Assembly: GCA_903859715.1 (NCBI GenBank)
Contig: CAIONS010000056.1
Span: forward strand, 305,181 to 369,180
Length of the DNA: 64,000 bases
Direction of reading: 5' to 3'
DNA from: an uncultured Opitutia bacterium
GTDB taxonomy: Bacteria > Verrucomicrobiota > Verrucomicrobiia > Opitutales > Opitutaceae
Below, piece after piece: positions 1-7,742 of the stretch. A model generated the notes under the pieces. It was not told where the DNA came from, did no database searches, and was given only the letters and a program-made list of their open reading frames with translations. Numbering within the stretch: the stretch's first letter is position 1; every line of letters begins with the position of its first letter. The translations under genes were made by a program, and so were the position numbers.

Positions 1-462
1 TCGACCCAGGGGAAATCCGGATTCCACGAATGAAACGCGGCATGGAGCAGCGTATTGACGAGTCCGGAACGTTTTTCCAGCAGCAGGCTGAAGATTACGC
101 CGACGAAGATGGAGCCGACGATCGTCGGCGAGAAGAAGATCAGGCGGAACGCGGCGCGGCCGCGCAAGTCGGGCCGGTTGAGGAGAAGCGCCAGCGCCAG
201 TGCGACCGGAACCTGCACGACCAGGGTTCCGGCGGTAAAGACGGCGGTGTTGCGCACGGCCGCCCAGAACAGCGGGTCGTGGAGCAGGAAGCGGAAATTG
301 AGCGCACCGACATAGACCGTCGTGCGCGGGCCGAAGGTCTGTTCGAACGCCAGCATGAAGGAGCGAACAAGGGGCCACGCGCCAAAGGCGGTGAAGAAAA
401 GAAGGAAGGGGGCGAGAAACAGCCAGGGAGCCCAGGCGGGATAGGGGCGGCGTGAACTCATG
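1..462 (-). CDS. Sugar ABC transporter permease (MalF/UgpA type), N-terminal part, truncated by window edge
   Basis: Reading the minus strand from ATG at 462 gives an open frame of 154 codons that runs off the left edge. The product starts MSSRRPYPAWAPWL and continues into a hydrophobic first membrane segment (FLAPFLLFFTAFGAW). A second hydrophobic stretch (AVRNTAVFTAGTLVVQVPVA) is followed by AFRLIFFSPTIVGSIFVG, the layout of binding-protein-dependent sugar permeases. The start overlaps the stop of the upstream binding-protein gene as ATGA, so the two are translationally coupled. The permease should form the inner-membrane channel for the sugar bound by that protein. The substrate cannot be told. 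The EAA loop and the C-terminus lie outside the window. Confidence 0.85.
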
Positions 463-1852
463 GGGTGGCGGGCGCCTGCTGGAAGACGTTGCGATGAATC
501 TGGTCCAGGAGCGTGTGCTGCGCTTCATCGAGGAGGCGCCGGGCATCGGCCGCCGCCTGTTCGGGACGGACATAGCCCTGGCGGTCGGTGATGGCCATCA
601 ATTGGGTGATCGCGCTGTTCACGAGCTGGACGGCGCTGCTCAGGTAAGGCGAGGACGGGCGGGGAGGAATATCGGGGATCGCCTGCTGGAGGAGACGCCC
701 GACGGGCTGGCCGCAGAAATAAGGTTCCGGCCGGTCATAGTAGGACGCGCTCCAGGTGGATTTCACGGGGGAAACGATGTGGGTGAGGTCGTACAGCTGC
801 CGGGCGATCACGGGCGAAAGATAGAGAAACTTGGCCAGTTCCCAAGCGACTTCCTGATGCTTCGACGCCTTCGTGACGCCAATCATGGTGCCGCCGTTGG
901 CCGAAGTACGGCGTCCGCCGCGTTCCCACGCGGGCAGGGGCATGAGCTTGATCTTGCCGGCCAGCGACGGAAGCGAAACCGGCAGATTGCCCACGTACCA
1001 ATCGGCCGAAGGGATCGCGACGGCGTAGCCCTCGCGGAGCAGGCGCAAGCCGGCGCCGGTATACATGTTGATGTCACCGATCACGCGGCCCGGCCCGGCG
1101 TACCAAGTGGCGAGGCGGGCGACGATCCGGGCGTTCGTGGCGGAGTTGAGCAGCGGGTTGCCCATCGCGTCGAAATAGCCTCCTCCGCCCTGGATGAGGA
1201 AGATTTCGCTGAAGGAGGCGTTGGTGAGGGAAATGGTCAGCGGATAGCGGTCAATGTAGCCATCGCCATCCAGGTCCTGCAGGAGGGGGCGCATCAGCCG
1301 GAAGTAATCGTCCCAAGTCTCGATCTGCTTCACATCGATGCCGGCGGCCTCGACGAGGTCGGAGCGATACGCCAGCATCACGGGGTGGGCGCCCCGGGGC
1401 AGGCCGAAGATCCGGCCGCGGCTGGTCCAGGGACTGTACGAAGCGGGATCGATCTCGTGCGTGAGCCCATCCCGAGCCAGCAGGCCGGTGAGATCGGTGA
1501 AGCCCACATCCTGCAGCGGTCCGGCGAACACCTGACCGATCTGCCCGCGTTCGACTTCGATCAGGTCGGGCAGCGGAGTGCCGGAATAGAATCCTGACAG
1601 CATCCGGCTTTGCAGCGCCGGGCCCGAGATGAGCGTGACGGTCAGCGGCAGGTCGGGATGGCGGCGGTTCCACTCCGGGGCGAGGGCGCGGTACAGGTTG
1701 GCGTGGTTGCCGTCGCCGAGCCAGATCTCGATTCCGCCGCGGGGCTGCAGGGGCAGCAGGGCGACCACGATCGCGGAGATGATCCCGAGTCCAAGCACCA
1801 GGGAGATGCCCGGAGAGAGCGTGCGGACGATGCCCGCGAAGAATGATTTCAT
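458..1852 (-). CDS. Extracellular sugar-binding protein of an ABC transporter
   Basis: A 464-residue family 1 extracellular solute-binding protein. An N-terminal hydrophobic segment (about residues 12-36) has no lipobox, so it is either an uncleaved anchor or a signal peptide. The mature part has typical features: EIWLGDGNH, LPDLIEVERGQIGQVF, GLPRGAHPVMLAYRSDLVEAAG and NGGTMIGVTKASK. It would capture a carbohydrate outside the membrane and deliver it to the permease encoded just downstream, with a 5-base gene overlap. The last 95 or so residues are matched by a second, broken copy immediately upstream (1952-2245), so this locus once carried tandem binding-protein genes. The substrate is unknown. 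Confidence 0.9.
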   Translation of the reverse strand: MKSFFAGIVRTLSPGISLVLGLGIISAIVVALLPLQPRGGIEIWLGDGNHANLYRALAPEWNRRHPDLPLTVTLISGPALQSRMLSGFYSGTPLPDLIEVERGQIGQVFAGPLQDVGFTDLTGLLARDGLTHEIDPASYSPWTSRGRIFGLPRGAHPVMLAYRSDLVEAAGIDVKQIETWDDYFRLMRPLLQDLDGDGYIDRYPLTISLTNASFSEIFLIQGGGGYFDAMGNPLLNSATNARIVARLATWYAGPGRVIGDINMYTGAGLRLLREGYAVAIPSADWYVGNLPVSLPSLAGKIKLMPLPAWERGGRRTSANGGTMIGVTKASKHQEVAWELAKFLYLSPVIARQLYDLTHIVSPVKSTWSASYYDRPEPYFCGQPVGRLLQQAIPDIPPRPSSPYLSSAVQLVNSAITQLMAITDRQGYVRPEQAAADARRLLDEAQHTLLDQIHRNVFQQAPATP

Positions 1853-1951
1853 CTAGGTACGAAACCTGGCCGAGGTGCGCGGGAATCCACCAGTATCCGT
1901 TTGCATTGCAACTTCAAACTGGGCTCGCCGGGCCGCCGCGACGGCTGGATA

Positions 1952-2245
1952 TCAGGGTGAAGGATGGTTGAGAAAAACATTCCGGCGCATCTCCACCAAG
2001 AGCAGGCCTTGTGCCTGATCCAGCATGTGCCGGGCTTCCGGCAGGATCTGTTCGGAGGCCGTGCAGTGGCGGAGTTCGGCGACATGGATGAGCTGGGTGA
2101 GGACGTTGTTCATCATCAGGATCGTCGTGCCGATGTAGGGTGACGCCGGCCGGAGCGGGACGTGCGGGGCCTGCTGGAGATAGAGGCGGCCCACCGGTTG
2201 ATTCGAGAAGTACGGGTCCGGCCGGTCATACTCAAGGGATCTGCT
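1952..2245 (-). pseudogene. Remnant: C-terminal end of a second sugar-binding protein
   Basis: On the minus strand this reads EYDRPDPYFSNQPVGRLY and ends in MRRNVFLNHPSP. It aligns along its whole length with the last ~95 residues of the neighbouring binding protein (YYDRPEPYFCGQPVGRLL ... IHRNVFQQAPATP). The frame is closed upstream by a TAA at 2246-2248 and there is no plausible start, so only the C-terminal fifth survives. It lies directly upstream of the intact gene on the same strand, as expected for a tandem duplicate. Homology stops just short of the attC-like hairpin and the recombinase remnant, suggesting that recombination there removed the rest. Confidence 0.75.
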
Positions 2246-2309
2246 TTAACGATAGCCGGCTTATTAATTCTTGGTGACCCTTGGTAAAATTGCTCTTTCG
2301 CCTTTAACC

Positions 2310-2367
2310 GCCGAACCAATCCCTGCAGCCAACCTCCACGACAGGTGGCTGATATCAAACGTTAGGC
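2310..2367 (+). mobile_element. Integron attC-like recombination site (58 bp)
   Basis: The segment starts GCCGAAC (2310-2316) and ends GTTAGGC (2361-2367). These outer boxes are complementary at 6 of 7 positions, and the right one fits the attC consensus GTTRRRY. Inside, CAGCC-A-ACCT (2326-2335) pairs with AGGT-GGCTG (2343-2351) around a 7-base loop, leaving A2331 unpaired. Paired outer boxes, an unpaired spacer and an inner stem with one extrahelical base are the hallmarks of a folded integron attC site. Only one copy was seen and there is no IntI gene in the window. Confidence 0.6.
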
Positions 2368-2379
2368 AAGAAATGACCC

Positions 2380-2640
2380 GCACCGTAGCCGTCAGGGCTT
2401 CCAAGGCCTCCCGCCAGGTGCGCCGGTTGAACCCGCTGTCTGCGCCCGCGAGGTAGGCCTTGGCGATCTGGAGATTGGGGACGGGCTGGCATTCGGCCTG
2501 GTTCTTGGCCTCGATGAGCTGCCGGGCGGACCTTTCGTCGGATGTCTGCAGGCTCGTGCGCTTGCCGGTCTTAGTGTCCACACAGTAAAACGTGTCACCC
2601 CGGCCTGCCCCGGCGCGTGAGGCGGAATCGTGTCTTCATG
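2380..2640 (-). pseudogene. Tyrosine recombinase (integrase) N-terminal remnant, frameshifted
   Basis: Minus-strand reading from ATG at about 2639 gives MKTRFRLTRRGRPG and then a TGA. The next frame continues the same protein as GDTFYCVDTKTGKRTSLQTS, then SARQLIEAKNQAE and NLQIAKAYLAG. This resembles, from memory, the N-terminal SAM-like region of phage-type integrases common in Verrucomicrobiota. The frame change falls in a run of Gs (near 2600). Homology ends after REALEAL (about 2395), so the catalytic domain with its Arg-His-Arg-Tyr residues is gone. It sits on the 3' side of tRNA-Cys, the usual place for a tRNA-targeted integrative element. Confidence 0.6.
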
Positions 2641-2745
2641 TTTGCGAGTGCAAACACGACGATAAGCGAAACCGGTCTCGAAGGGTTAGGGAGCAGCGGG
2701 AGAGTTACCGCCCGTTAATCCAAGCGCTGACGGAGTGATGATTTT

Positions 2746-2763
2746 GGTGTCCGTTCGGACACC
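2746..2763. repeat. Palindrome, 7-8 bp arms
   Basis: GGTGTCCG and CGGACACC pair with a two-base loop. It lies between the recombinase remnant and the 3' end of tRNA-Cys. On the minus strand no T-run follows the stem, so it is not a convincing terminator for the tRNA. Confidence 0.5.
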
Positions 2764-2800
2764 GGGACTCCAAACTCCATGCTGTTGAGCAGAATGAAAT

Positions 2801-2875
2801 TGGAGGCGCGGGCCGGAATCGAACCGGCGCATAGAGGTTTTGCAGACCTCGGCCTTACCACTTGGCAACCGCGCC
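2801..2875 (-). tRNA. tRNA-Cys (anticodon GCA)
   Basis: The minus strand folds into a complete cloverleaf. The acceptor arm GGCGCGG (2875-2869) pairs with CCGCGCC. The D arm is GCC/GGC. The anticodon arm is GAGGT-CTGCAAA-ACCTC with anticodon GCA. The T arm is GCCGG-TTCGATT-CCGGC, followed by discriminator T and an encoded CCA (2801-2803). The GCA anticodon reads cysteine codons. The gene's 3' end faces the integrase remnant, so it probably served as an attachment site. Confidence 0.95.
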
Positions 2876-2965
2876 TTGAACAAGGCCGCGCACGTTGCAG
2901 GAAAAAAAATCGTGCCGCAAGTACTGAAATCCGGCCGATGAGTTCAGGCGGAGGCCACGGTCACC

Positions 2966-3430
2966 TCATTTGCCGGGGTTCGGCTCAATCTCAACCGGTG
3001 TGCCCGCCACGACTTGTCCGGTTGGAACAGGCCTGACCAACGTGATCTCCTCCTGATCCATCCGGCGGTCGAAATAATTCCCGGCCGCCGCGAGCATTTC
3101 CCCCGCCAAGGTATTCAGGTTGCTGTCCGGGTCATCCACGTAGACGACGGTCTGCCAGAGCTGCACCGGCTCTTTCTTGGCCTTCGGATTGAAGCCGGGA
3201 TTTTCCCAGGCCGTGATAATCAGGAAAAGTTTCTCCGAGTCGGCTTTTTGAAGTTTCTGATAAAACCCCGGGTCACTCCGGGTCCGCAGGAGTTCATCGG
3301 AGGAGGCGCTGACGACCTTGACGCCGCGCAGGCCGAGGGTGCCGGCATCGACCTCGACGGTTCTGCTGGCATACGGGTTGCGCATCGGGCTGCGCCCGTA
3401 GATGAACCTCAAGGCGAGGGCGTGGGAATC
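2966..3430 (-). pseudogene. Beheaded third copy of a tandem exported-protein family
   Basis: The frame is open to 3493, but similarity to the two neighbouring genes starts only at about ALRFIYGRSPMRNPY (near 3410). From there it matches them to the end: SDELLRTRSDPGFYQK, EKLFLIITAWENPGF, QLWQTVVYVDDPDSNLN, EEITLVRPVPTGQVV. The first ~100 residues of the family, including the signal peptide, are missing. Only 14 bases separate the open frame from the stop of the next gene, so there is no room for them. The fragment could still be translated, but it would not be exported. The function of the family is unknown. Confidence 0.6.
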
Positions 3431-3507
3431 AACCTGACATTCCTTTGGGTGCCGCGGGGTTACCGCTTCAAGGCAGATCACCGCGGAATTCAAATGCGAT
3501 CACATCG

Positions 3508-4275
3508 TTATTTCCCGGTCTTGGGCGGCTCGACCACCGTCGGCGTCCCGACTTCCACATGACCGTCGGCGACCTTGCTGGAGATGGTCACCTCCTCCTG
3601 CTCGATGGGGTGGTCGAAGTAGCCCGCGCCGGCCGCGAGCATTTTATCCGAGATCAGGTTGAGGTCCTGGTCGGGATCGTCGGCGATCATGACCGTGCGC
3701 CAGATTTTTTGCGGCTTGTCCTTCGGGTTGGCGGGAAACTGCCACGCAATCACGGCGATGAATAGTTTCTCGGCGTTGGCCGAGATCGTTTTGTCCGCAT
3801 AGCCGGGAGTAGTCCGTTCCCGGATGAGCTGTTCCACGGAAGCCGTGTAGGTGGGCACGCCAAAGTCAGCGCTCGCAGTTTCGACCTCCTTGTCGAGGTA
3901 GGGATTGTGCAACCATCCGCGTCCGTAGAGGACCGTGAGTAAAATCGCGGGCTTGGCTCCGGGCGCGGGCTCATGGAATCCATGCGTGGCGAGGGCCTTT
4001 TGAAATTCCCGGTAAAGCGACCCCTGATTGACGGCCCGCGCGAGCGGGCTGTCCGATTTGACCTGATCAAACGAGATGACCGCATACGTACGGCCATGCT
4101 CACGATACGCCTCCTTGCTGAAGCGCGTATAGTTCCGCTCGACGAAGGAACGCACCGTAATGGGAAAATCCGCGCCGCCCTCGCCCGGGTCTGGGTTCGC
4201 GCTCGCAGGCAAGGCCAGCCGCATCGCGCCGAGGAAGAGTAAGGCCAGAACCCGCAGGGACCTCGCGGAGGGCAT
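3508..4275 (-). CDS. Exported protein of unknown function, tandem paralogue 2
   Basis: The start is placed at ATG 4275 because it opens a clean signal peptide (MPSARSLRVLALLFLGAMRL, then LPASA before the likely cleavage); an in-frame ATG also exists further upstream. The mature protein is about 230 residues: FVERNYTRFSKEAYREHGRT, a region like LYREFQKALATHGFHEP, then AILLTVLYGRG and EKLFIAVIAWQF. The arrangement is reminiscent of DUF4136-type envelope proteins, but I do not assign the family firmly. It is the middle of three tandem copies on the minus strand and shares with them the W-R-T/D-D-P-D and YFD blocks near the C-terminus. Confidence 0.7.
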   Translation of the reverse strand: MPSARSLRVLALLFLGAMRLALPASANPDPGEGGADFPITVRSFVERNYTRFSKEAYREHGRTYAVISFDQVKSDSPLARAVNQGSLYREFQKALATHGFHEPAPGAKPAILLTVLYGRGWLHNPYLDKEVETASADFGVPTYTASVEQLIRERTTPGYADKTISANAEKLFIAVIAWQFPANPKDKPQKIWRTVMIADDPDQDLNLISDKMLAAGAGYFDHPIEQEEVTISSKVADGHVEVGTPTVVEPPKTGK

Positions 4276-4443
4276 GGCGGGTGACTCACCCCGGGCCATC
4301 GGACGCAAAACATGGAGCCGCTGGCCCGTGAGCCGGATCATTTCCATGGGGTTTGTCGACACAGGCCGGCCATTCAATGGGTGAGTTGGCGGGCCGGCCT
4401 GATTGATCAATTCAGGTGAGGTGCCCCGCCCGTGGGGTCGGGG

Positions 4444-5271
4444 CTATTTGTCGGGAGTGGAAGAGGGGACCTTGGTTGCCGTGCCGACGATCACGTGCCC
4501 ATCGGGGACATTGCTCATGACGGTGACTTCCTCCTCGTTGATCTCCCGGTCGAAGTAAGCGCTGCCGGCCGCCAGCATCTTTCCGGCAACCTGATTCAGG
4601 TCTTGGTCGGGATCGTCCACATTGATGATCGTACGCCAGAGTTGCTTGGGCTTGTCCGTCGGGGAAAACCCCGGAAACTCCCACGCAGTGACCGCGATGA
4701 AGATCTTCTCCTCGCCGGCCTCCACTGATTTCTCGTGCCGGCCCGGGGTCCGCTCATTCATCAACAGGTTGGCGTCACCGATGACCGAATTGTCCATGCC
4801 CTGTGAGTCGCCGAGATTAAGCGTCTTGTCCTCATATGGGTTGCGAAGCCGGCTGCGCCCATAGATCACGGTCAGGACGATGTCCGGGACCTTGCCACTG
4901 GCTGGTTCGTGAAATCCCCGGGCGGTAAGGACGTCGTGGAGATGCTGCAGGAGGTCGACCTCGTCCACCGGCTCGACTAACGCCGGTCCCGTGCTTTTCG
5001 CCTGCCTGATCCAGGCCAGCGAGTACAGTTTGCTGTGCTCCTTGAACGGCTTCTTGCTGAACATCGTGTAAGGCCGCTCAACGGACGTGCGCACATTAAT
5101 CTTAAAGGCATCATCGTCATTGGCTGCGGCCAAGCGGGGACAAACCAGCGATCCGCAGGCGAGGAGGAAGACCAAGGAGCACAAGTGGACCGGCTGGAGG
5201 AGGGACGGGCGGATGAGGGCCATGGTGATGGCCAGATTGCCGGGCGGCGGTGAAACGCGGTTTTTATTCAT
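4444..5271 (-). CDS. Exported protein of unknown function, tandem paralogue 1
   Basis: First gene of the three-copy tandem array. Start candidates are ATG 5271 and ATG 5223; both precede a hydrophobic stretch (LCSLVFLLACGSLVCP) ending in a typical cleavage context LAAAND. Neither has a Shine-Dalgarno. The mature part has the family blocks SVERPYTMFSKKPFKEHSKL, VLTARGFHEP, DIVLTVIYGRSRLRNPY, EKIFIAVTAWEFPGF, QLWRTIINVDDPDQDLN and AYFDREINEEEV. The three copies differ most between these blocks. It is predicted periplasmic or surface-exposed; no catalytic motif is evident. Confidence 0.7.
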   Translation of the reverse strand: MNKNRVSPPPGNLAITMALIRPSLLQPVHLCSLVFLLACGSLVCPRLAAANDDDAFKINVRTSVERPYTMFSKKPFKEHSKLYSLAWIRQAKSTGPALVEPVDEVDLLQHLHDVLTARGFHEPASGKVPDIVLTVIYGRSRLRNPYEDKTLNLGDSQGMDNSVIGDANLLMNERTPGRHEKSVEAGEEKIFIAVTAWEFPGFSPTDKPKQLWRTIINVDDPDQDLNQVAGKMLAAGSAYFDREINEEEVTVMSNVPDGHVIVGTATKVPSSTPDK

Positions 5272-5596
5272 GGAGGGGTGAAAGCCAGAGGGAACAGGCA
5301 GGAAACTTGTGTCACTGGGCGACTGACCGCAAACTTTCTCTGACGCTTCGCGGGTGATGGGGCAGGATTGGTCAGGCATGGATCATGCAGGGCGGCCAAA
5401 GATTCGTGGGCTTTTTCGCCTAGACAGTCAAGGGGAAACGATACCTTAAATTTGTCGGGCGCTTCGGGGTGTCAGGCGCCGGGGATGGCACGGGTATTTT
5501 TCGACGGCCGTACGAATAGCTTTGAAGCGGGCTGGGGCTCTCTTAGGTCACAGGGCTTCGATCTGCTTTCCTGACTCCTCTTCCCTGAATTTCTCC
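5272..5596. other. Intergenic region between divergent genes
   Basis: About 325 bases with no gene that I can support. It must hold the promoters of the exported-protein array (leftward) and of the oxidoreductase (rightward). A short GGCGC/GCGCC inverted repeat lies at about 5459-5481. No confident -35/-10 pair was found. Confidence 0.4.
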
Positions 5597-6631
5597 ATGA
5601 AATCCCGCTTCAAGCACGCCAGTGAAATCAAAGTCGGTGTCATCGGTTACGGTGGCGCCTTTAACATGGGCCGCTCGCACCTGCAGGACATGCAGAAGGC
5701 GGGCATGACCCCCCGGGCGGTCGCGGAGCCGGACGCGGCGCGACTGGCGGTCGCCGCGCAGGATTTCCCCGGGATCCAGACCTATGCGAGCGTGGACGAG
5801 CTGCTGGCGAAATCCGACGTGAACCTGGTCGTGATCATCACGCCGCACAACACGCACGCGACGCTGGCCCTGAAGTGCCTGCGCGCCGGCCGACATGTGG
5901 TGTGCGAGAAGCCCATCGCGATCACCACGAAGGAATGCGACGCGATGATCGCGGCTGCCAAGAAGGCGGGCGTCATGCTTTCAACCTATCACAACCGGCA
6001 TTGGGACGGCTCGATCCTGAAGGCGCTGGAGGTGCTGCGTTCCGGTGTCATTGGCGATCTCGTGCGGGTGGAGTCCCATCTGGGCGGCTGGGGCAAGCCC
6101 GGCGACTGGTGGCGCTCCAGCAAATCCATCTCGGGCGGCATTCTCTACGACTGGGGCGTCCACGTGCTCGAGTACACCCTGCAGCTGGTCAACTCGGAGG
6201 TCACGGAGGTCACGGGCTTCGCCAAGCGCGGCTTCTGGGCCGCCCAGTCCAAATGGGGCAAGGACACGATCGAGGACGAAGGCTACGCGGTCGTGCGTTT
6301 CAAGAGCGGCGTCTGGGCGACGCTCTGCATCACCCAGATCGACGCCAACCCGAAGCGGGGCATGGTGGATGTGACCGGCACCAAGGGCACTTTCTGGTGG
6401 GACTATGACAACCACGAGATCACCGTCCGGGACGGCGACAAGACGACGGTGACCAAGGGAAAGAATCCCCCGGTGGAATGGCACAAGTACTACTCCAACA
6501 TCGCGGCGCACCTGACGATGGGCGAGCCGCTGGTGATCACGCCGGAATGGTCACGCCGGCCGATCCACATCCTCGACCTGGCCGACCGCAGCGCGAACGA
6601 AGGCCGGACGCTGAAAGCGAAGTACGGCTGA
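5597..6631 (+). CDS. Gfo/Idh/MocA family oxidoreductase
   Basis: A 344-residue NAD(P)-dependent sugar dehydrogenase-type protein, read from ATG 5597 (MKSRFKHASEIKVGVIGYGG). The N-terminal Rossmann fold has VGVIGYGG, the mid-domain has the family signature CEKPIAITTKECDAMI, and a second motif reads WGVHVLEYTLQLV. This family oxidises or epimerises sugars, inositols or sugar acids in the cytoplasm. The exact substrate cannot be read from sequence. It faces a minus-strand set of putative sugar/acid metabolism genes, with a perfect 26-bp inverted repeat between the two 3' ends. It may belong with the ABC transporter upstream, but that is only inference. Confidence 0.88.
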   Translation: MKSRFKHASEIKVGVIGYGGAFNMGRSHLQDMQKAGMTPRAVAEPDAARLAVAAQDFPGIQTYASVDELLAKSDVNLVVIITPHNTHATLALKCLRAGRHVVCEKPIAITTKECDAMIAAAKKAGVMLSTYHNRHWDGSILKALEVLRSGVIGDLVRVESHLGGWGKPGDWWRSSKSISGGILYDWGVHVLEYTLQLVNSEVTEVTGFAKRGFWAAQSKWGKDTIEDEGYAVVRFKSGVWATLCITQIDANPKRGMVDVTGTKGTFWWDYDNHEITVRDGDKTTVTKGKNPPVEWHKYYSNIAAHLTMGEPLVITPEWSRRPIHILDLADRSANEGRTLKAKYG

Positions 6632-6661
6632 GGGCGGGGGTTGTGAGCAAATCTCCGCGAT

Positions 6662-6730
6662 CTATGTGGAACTCAGGAAATCAGGAACGAGCGCTGTTGG
6701 CTGATTCCTGATTTCCTGAGTTCCACATAG
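6662..6730. repeat. Perfect 26-bp inverted repeat between convergent genes
   Basis: Left arm 6662-6687 (starting CTATGTGGAACTCAGG) is the exact complement of right arm 6705-6730, with a 17-base loop. The arm repeats a GGAA-x-TCA unit about every 8 bases. The same arm occurs at 28548-28683 and, degenerate, at 42643-42695. It lies just past the stop of the plus-strand gene and before the stop of the facing gene, so it could end transcription from both sides. Confidence 0.9.
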
Positions 6731-6749
6731 ATTGATTTCAGTCTCTGCC

Positions 6750-7595
6750 TCAGGCCCGTTTCCAGGCCTTGGCGAGTTCACCGCGCAGAACGACGGCGTC
6801 GGGCCAGGCCGGCGGGAGGCCGGAGATGTTGTAGCCGGCGCCGCCCTCGTGGTACGGCCCCATTTCCGGGCAGACGAACAGTGTGCGGTTTTTGTTCTTC
6901 GGCGCGGCTTTCCAGCACTTGAACAGGGCGACGCAGAAATCGAGATAGCTCTTCGCTTCGTCGCTGAGCTTGCCCTTGTAGGTCACGGCCACCTGGCAGT
7001 GATGGCCATTGAACGGGCGGCAGTGCGACTGGTCGCTGTTCTGGACGAGGGCGGGGTGGTCGAGCAGGCGGGCGGCGTAGTTGCCCGGCCCGAGGTGCTT
7101 CACGACCGAGAAGTGGGAGAAGTCGAAGTTGATCGTGATCATCTCGCCCGTGGCTTTCTGGTAGCGCTCGGCGATCTCGTAGGTCTTCTCCGGCGTCTCG
7201 GTGCAGCAGTCGCGGTGGACCTCAAGCGAGAGGACGACGCCGCCGATCTTCTCGGCCTCGCGCATCATCATGATCCAGTGCTTGGTGGCGAGGGCGGGCG
7301 GGGTGTCGTGGTCGTCCATCTGGACGTTGATCTGCACGGCGCCGGCTTCCTTCTGCGCCCGGATGCGTGTGGCGAAATCCTTGGGGTCGCCGGAGGAGGT
7401 CGAGACAAAGCCGAGGAGGTGCTTCAGGTCGTATTTCTCGGCGAGGACCCGGTGCTCGGGCGTGAGGCCGGTCGTGATGCCGTCAAAGCCGGCGTCGGCG
7501 CAGGCCTTGATTTTCTTCTCCAGCGACCACTGCTTGGCGGCGGAGGGATGGTTGACAAGGGACCAGAGGTTGGCGATGTGGGCGATTTGAGACAT
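6750..7595 (-). CDS. Sugar phosphate isomerase/epimerase-like TIM-barrel protein
   Basis: A 281-residue protein read from ATG 7595 (MSQIAHIANLWSLVNHPSAA). It has the layout of xylose isomerase-like TIM barrels: IKACADAGFDGITTG near the start, GGVVLSLEVHRDCCTETPEK in the middle, and ITINFDFSHFSVVKHLGPG with acidic and His residues that usually bind a divalent metal. Such proteins isomerise or epimerise sugars or act on inositol derivatives. It is followed upstream on the same strand by a dehydrogenase and a metallo-hydrolase, so the three may form a small catabolic unit, although repeat-bearing gaps separate them. Confidence 0.8.
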   Translation of the reverse strand: MSQIAHIANLWSLVNHPSAAKQWSLEKKIKACADAGFDGITTGLTPEHRVLAEKYDLKHLLGFVSTSSGDPKDFATRIRAQKEAGAVQINVQMDDHDTPPALATKHWIMMMREAEKIGGVVLSLEVHRDCCTETPEKTYEIAERYQKATGEMITINFDFSHFSVVKHLGPGNYAARLLDHPALVQNSDQSHCRPFNGHHCQVAVTYKGKLSDEAKSYLDFCVALFKCWKAAPKNKNRTLFVCPEMGPYHEGGAGYNISGLPPAWPDAVVLRGELAKAWKRA

Positions 7596-7600
7596 GGCGG

Positions 7601-7742
7601 TATTTTCGATTGGGGATTTTTGATTGAAGAAGAAAGGAAGGATTTGGGTTTTCGGCTCCGACTCGAAGATTTGAGCGCTCGGCTTGTGCCGACCGGCCTG
7701 CATCTAATCGAAAATCAAGAATCGAAAATCGAAAATCCAATC
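7601..7742. repeat. Inverted repeat pair with ~8-nt periodic AT-rich arms
   Basis: Left arm 7601-7630 (TTTTCGATTGGGGATTTTTG) is complementary in kind to right arm 7706-7742, which is a run of AATCGAAA/ATCGAAAA units. The arms are far less GC-rich than their surroundings. They lie between the TIM-barrel gene and the dehydrogenase gene. Confidence 0.7.

Noticed and set aside
452..1597. Long plus-strand open frame opposite the sugar-binding protein gene
   Set aside because: It is antisense to a clearly conserved gene, shows no recognisable motif, and is explained by the high GC content, which leaves few stops in shadow frames. The same holds for the long opposite-strand frames at 6732-7760, 8628-9596, 9816-11381, 21487-23265, 41153-43285 and 55785-57200.
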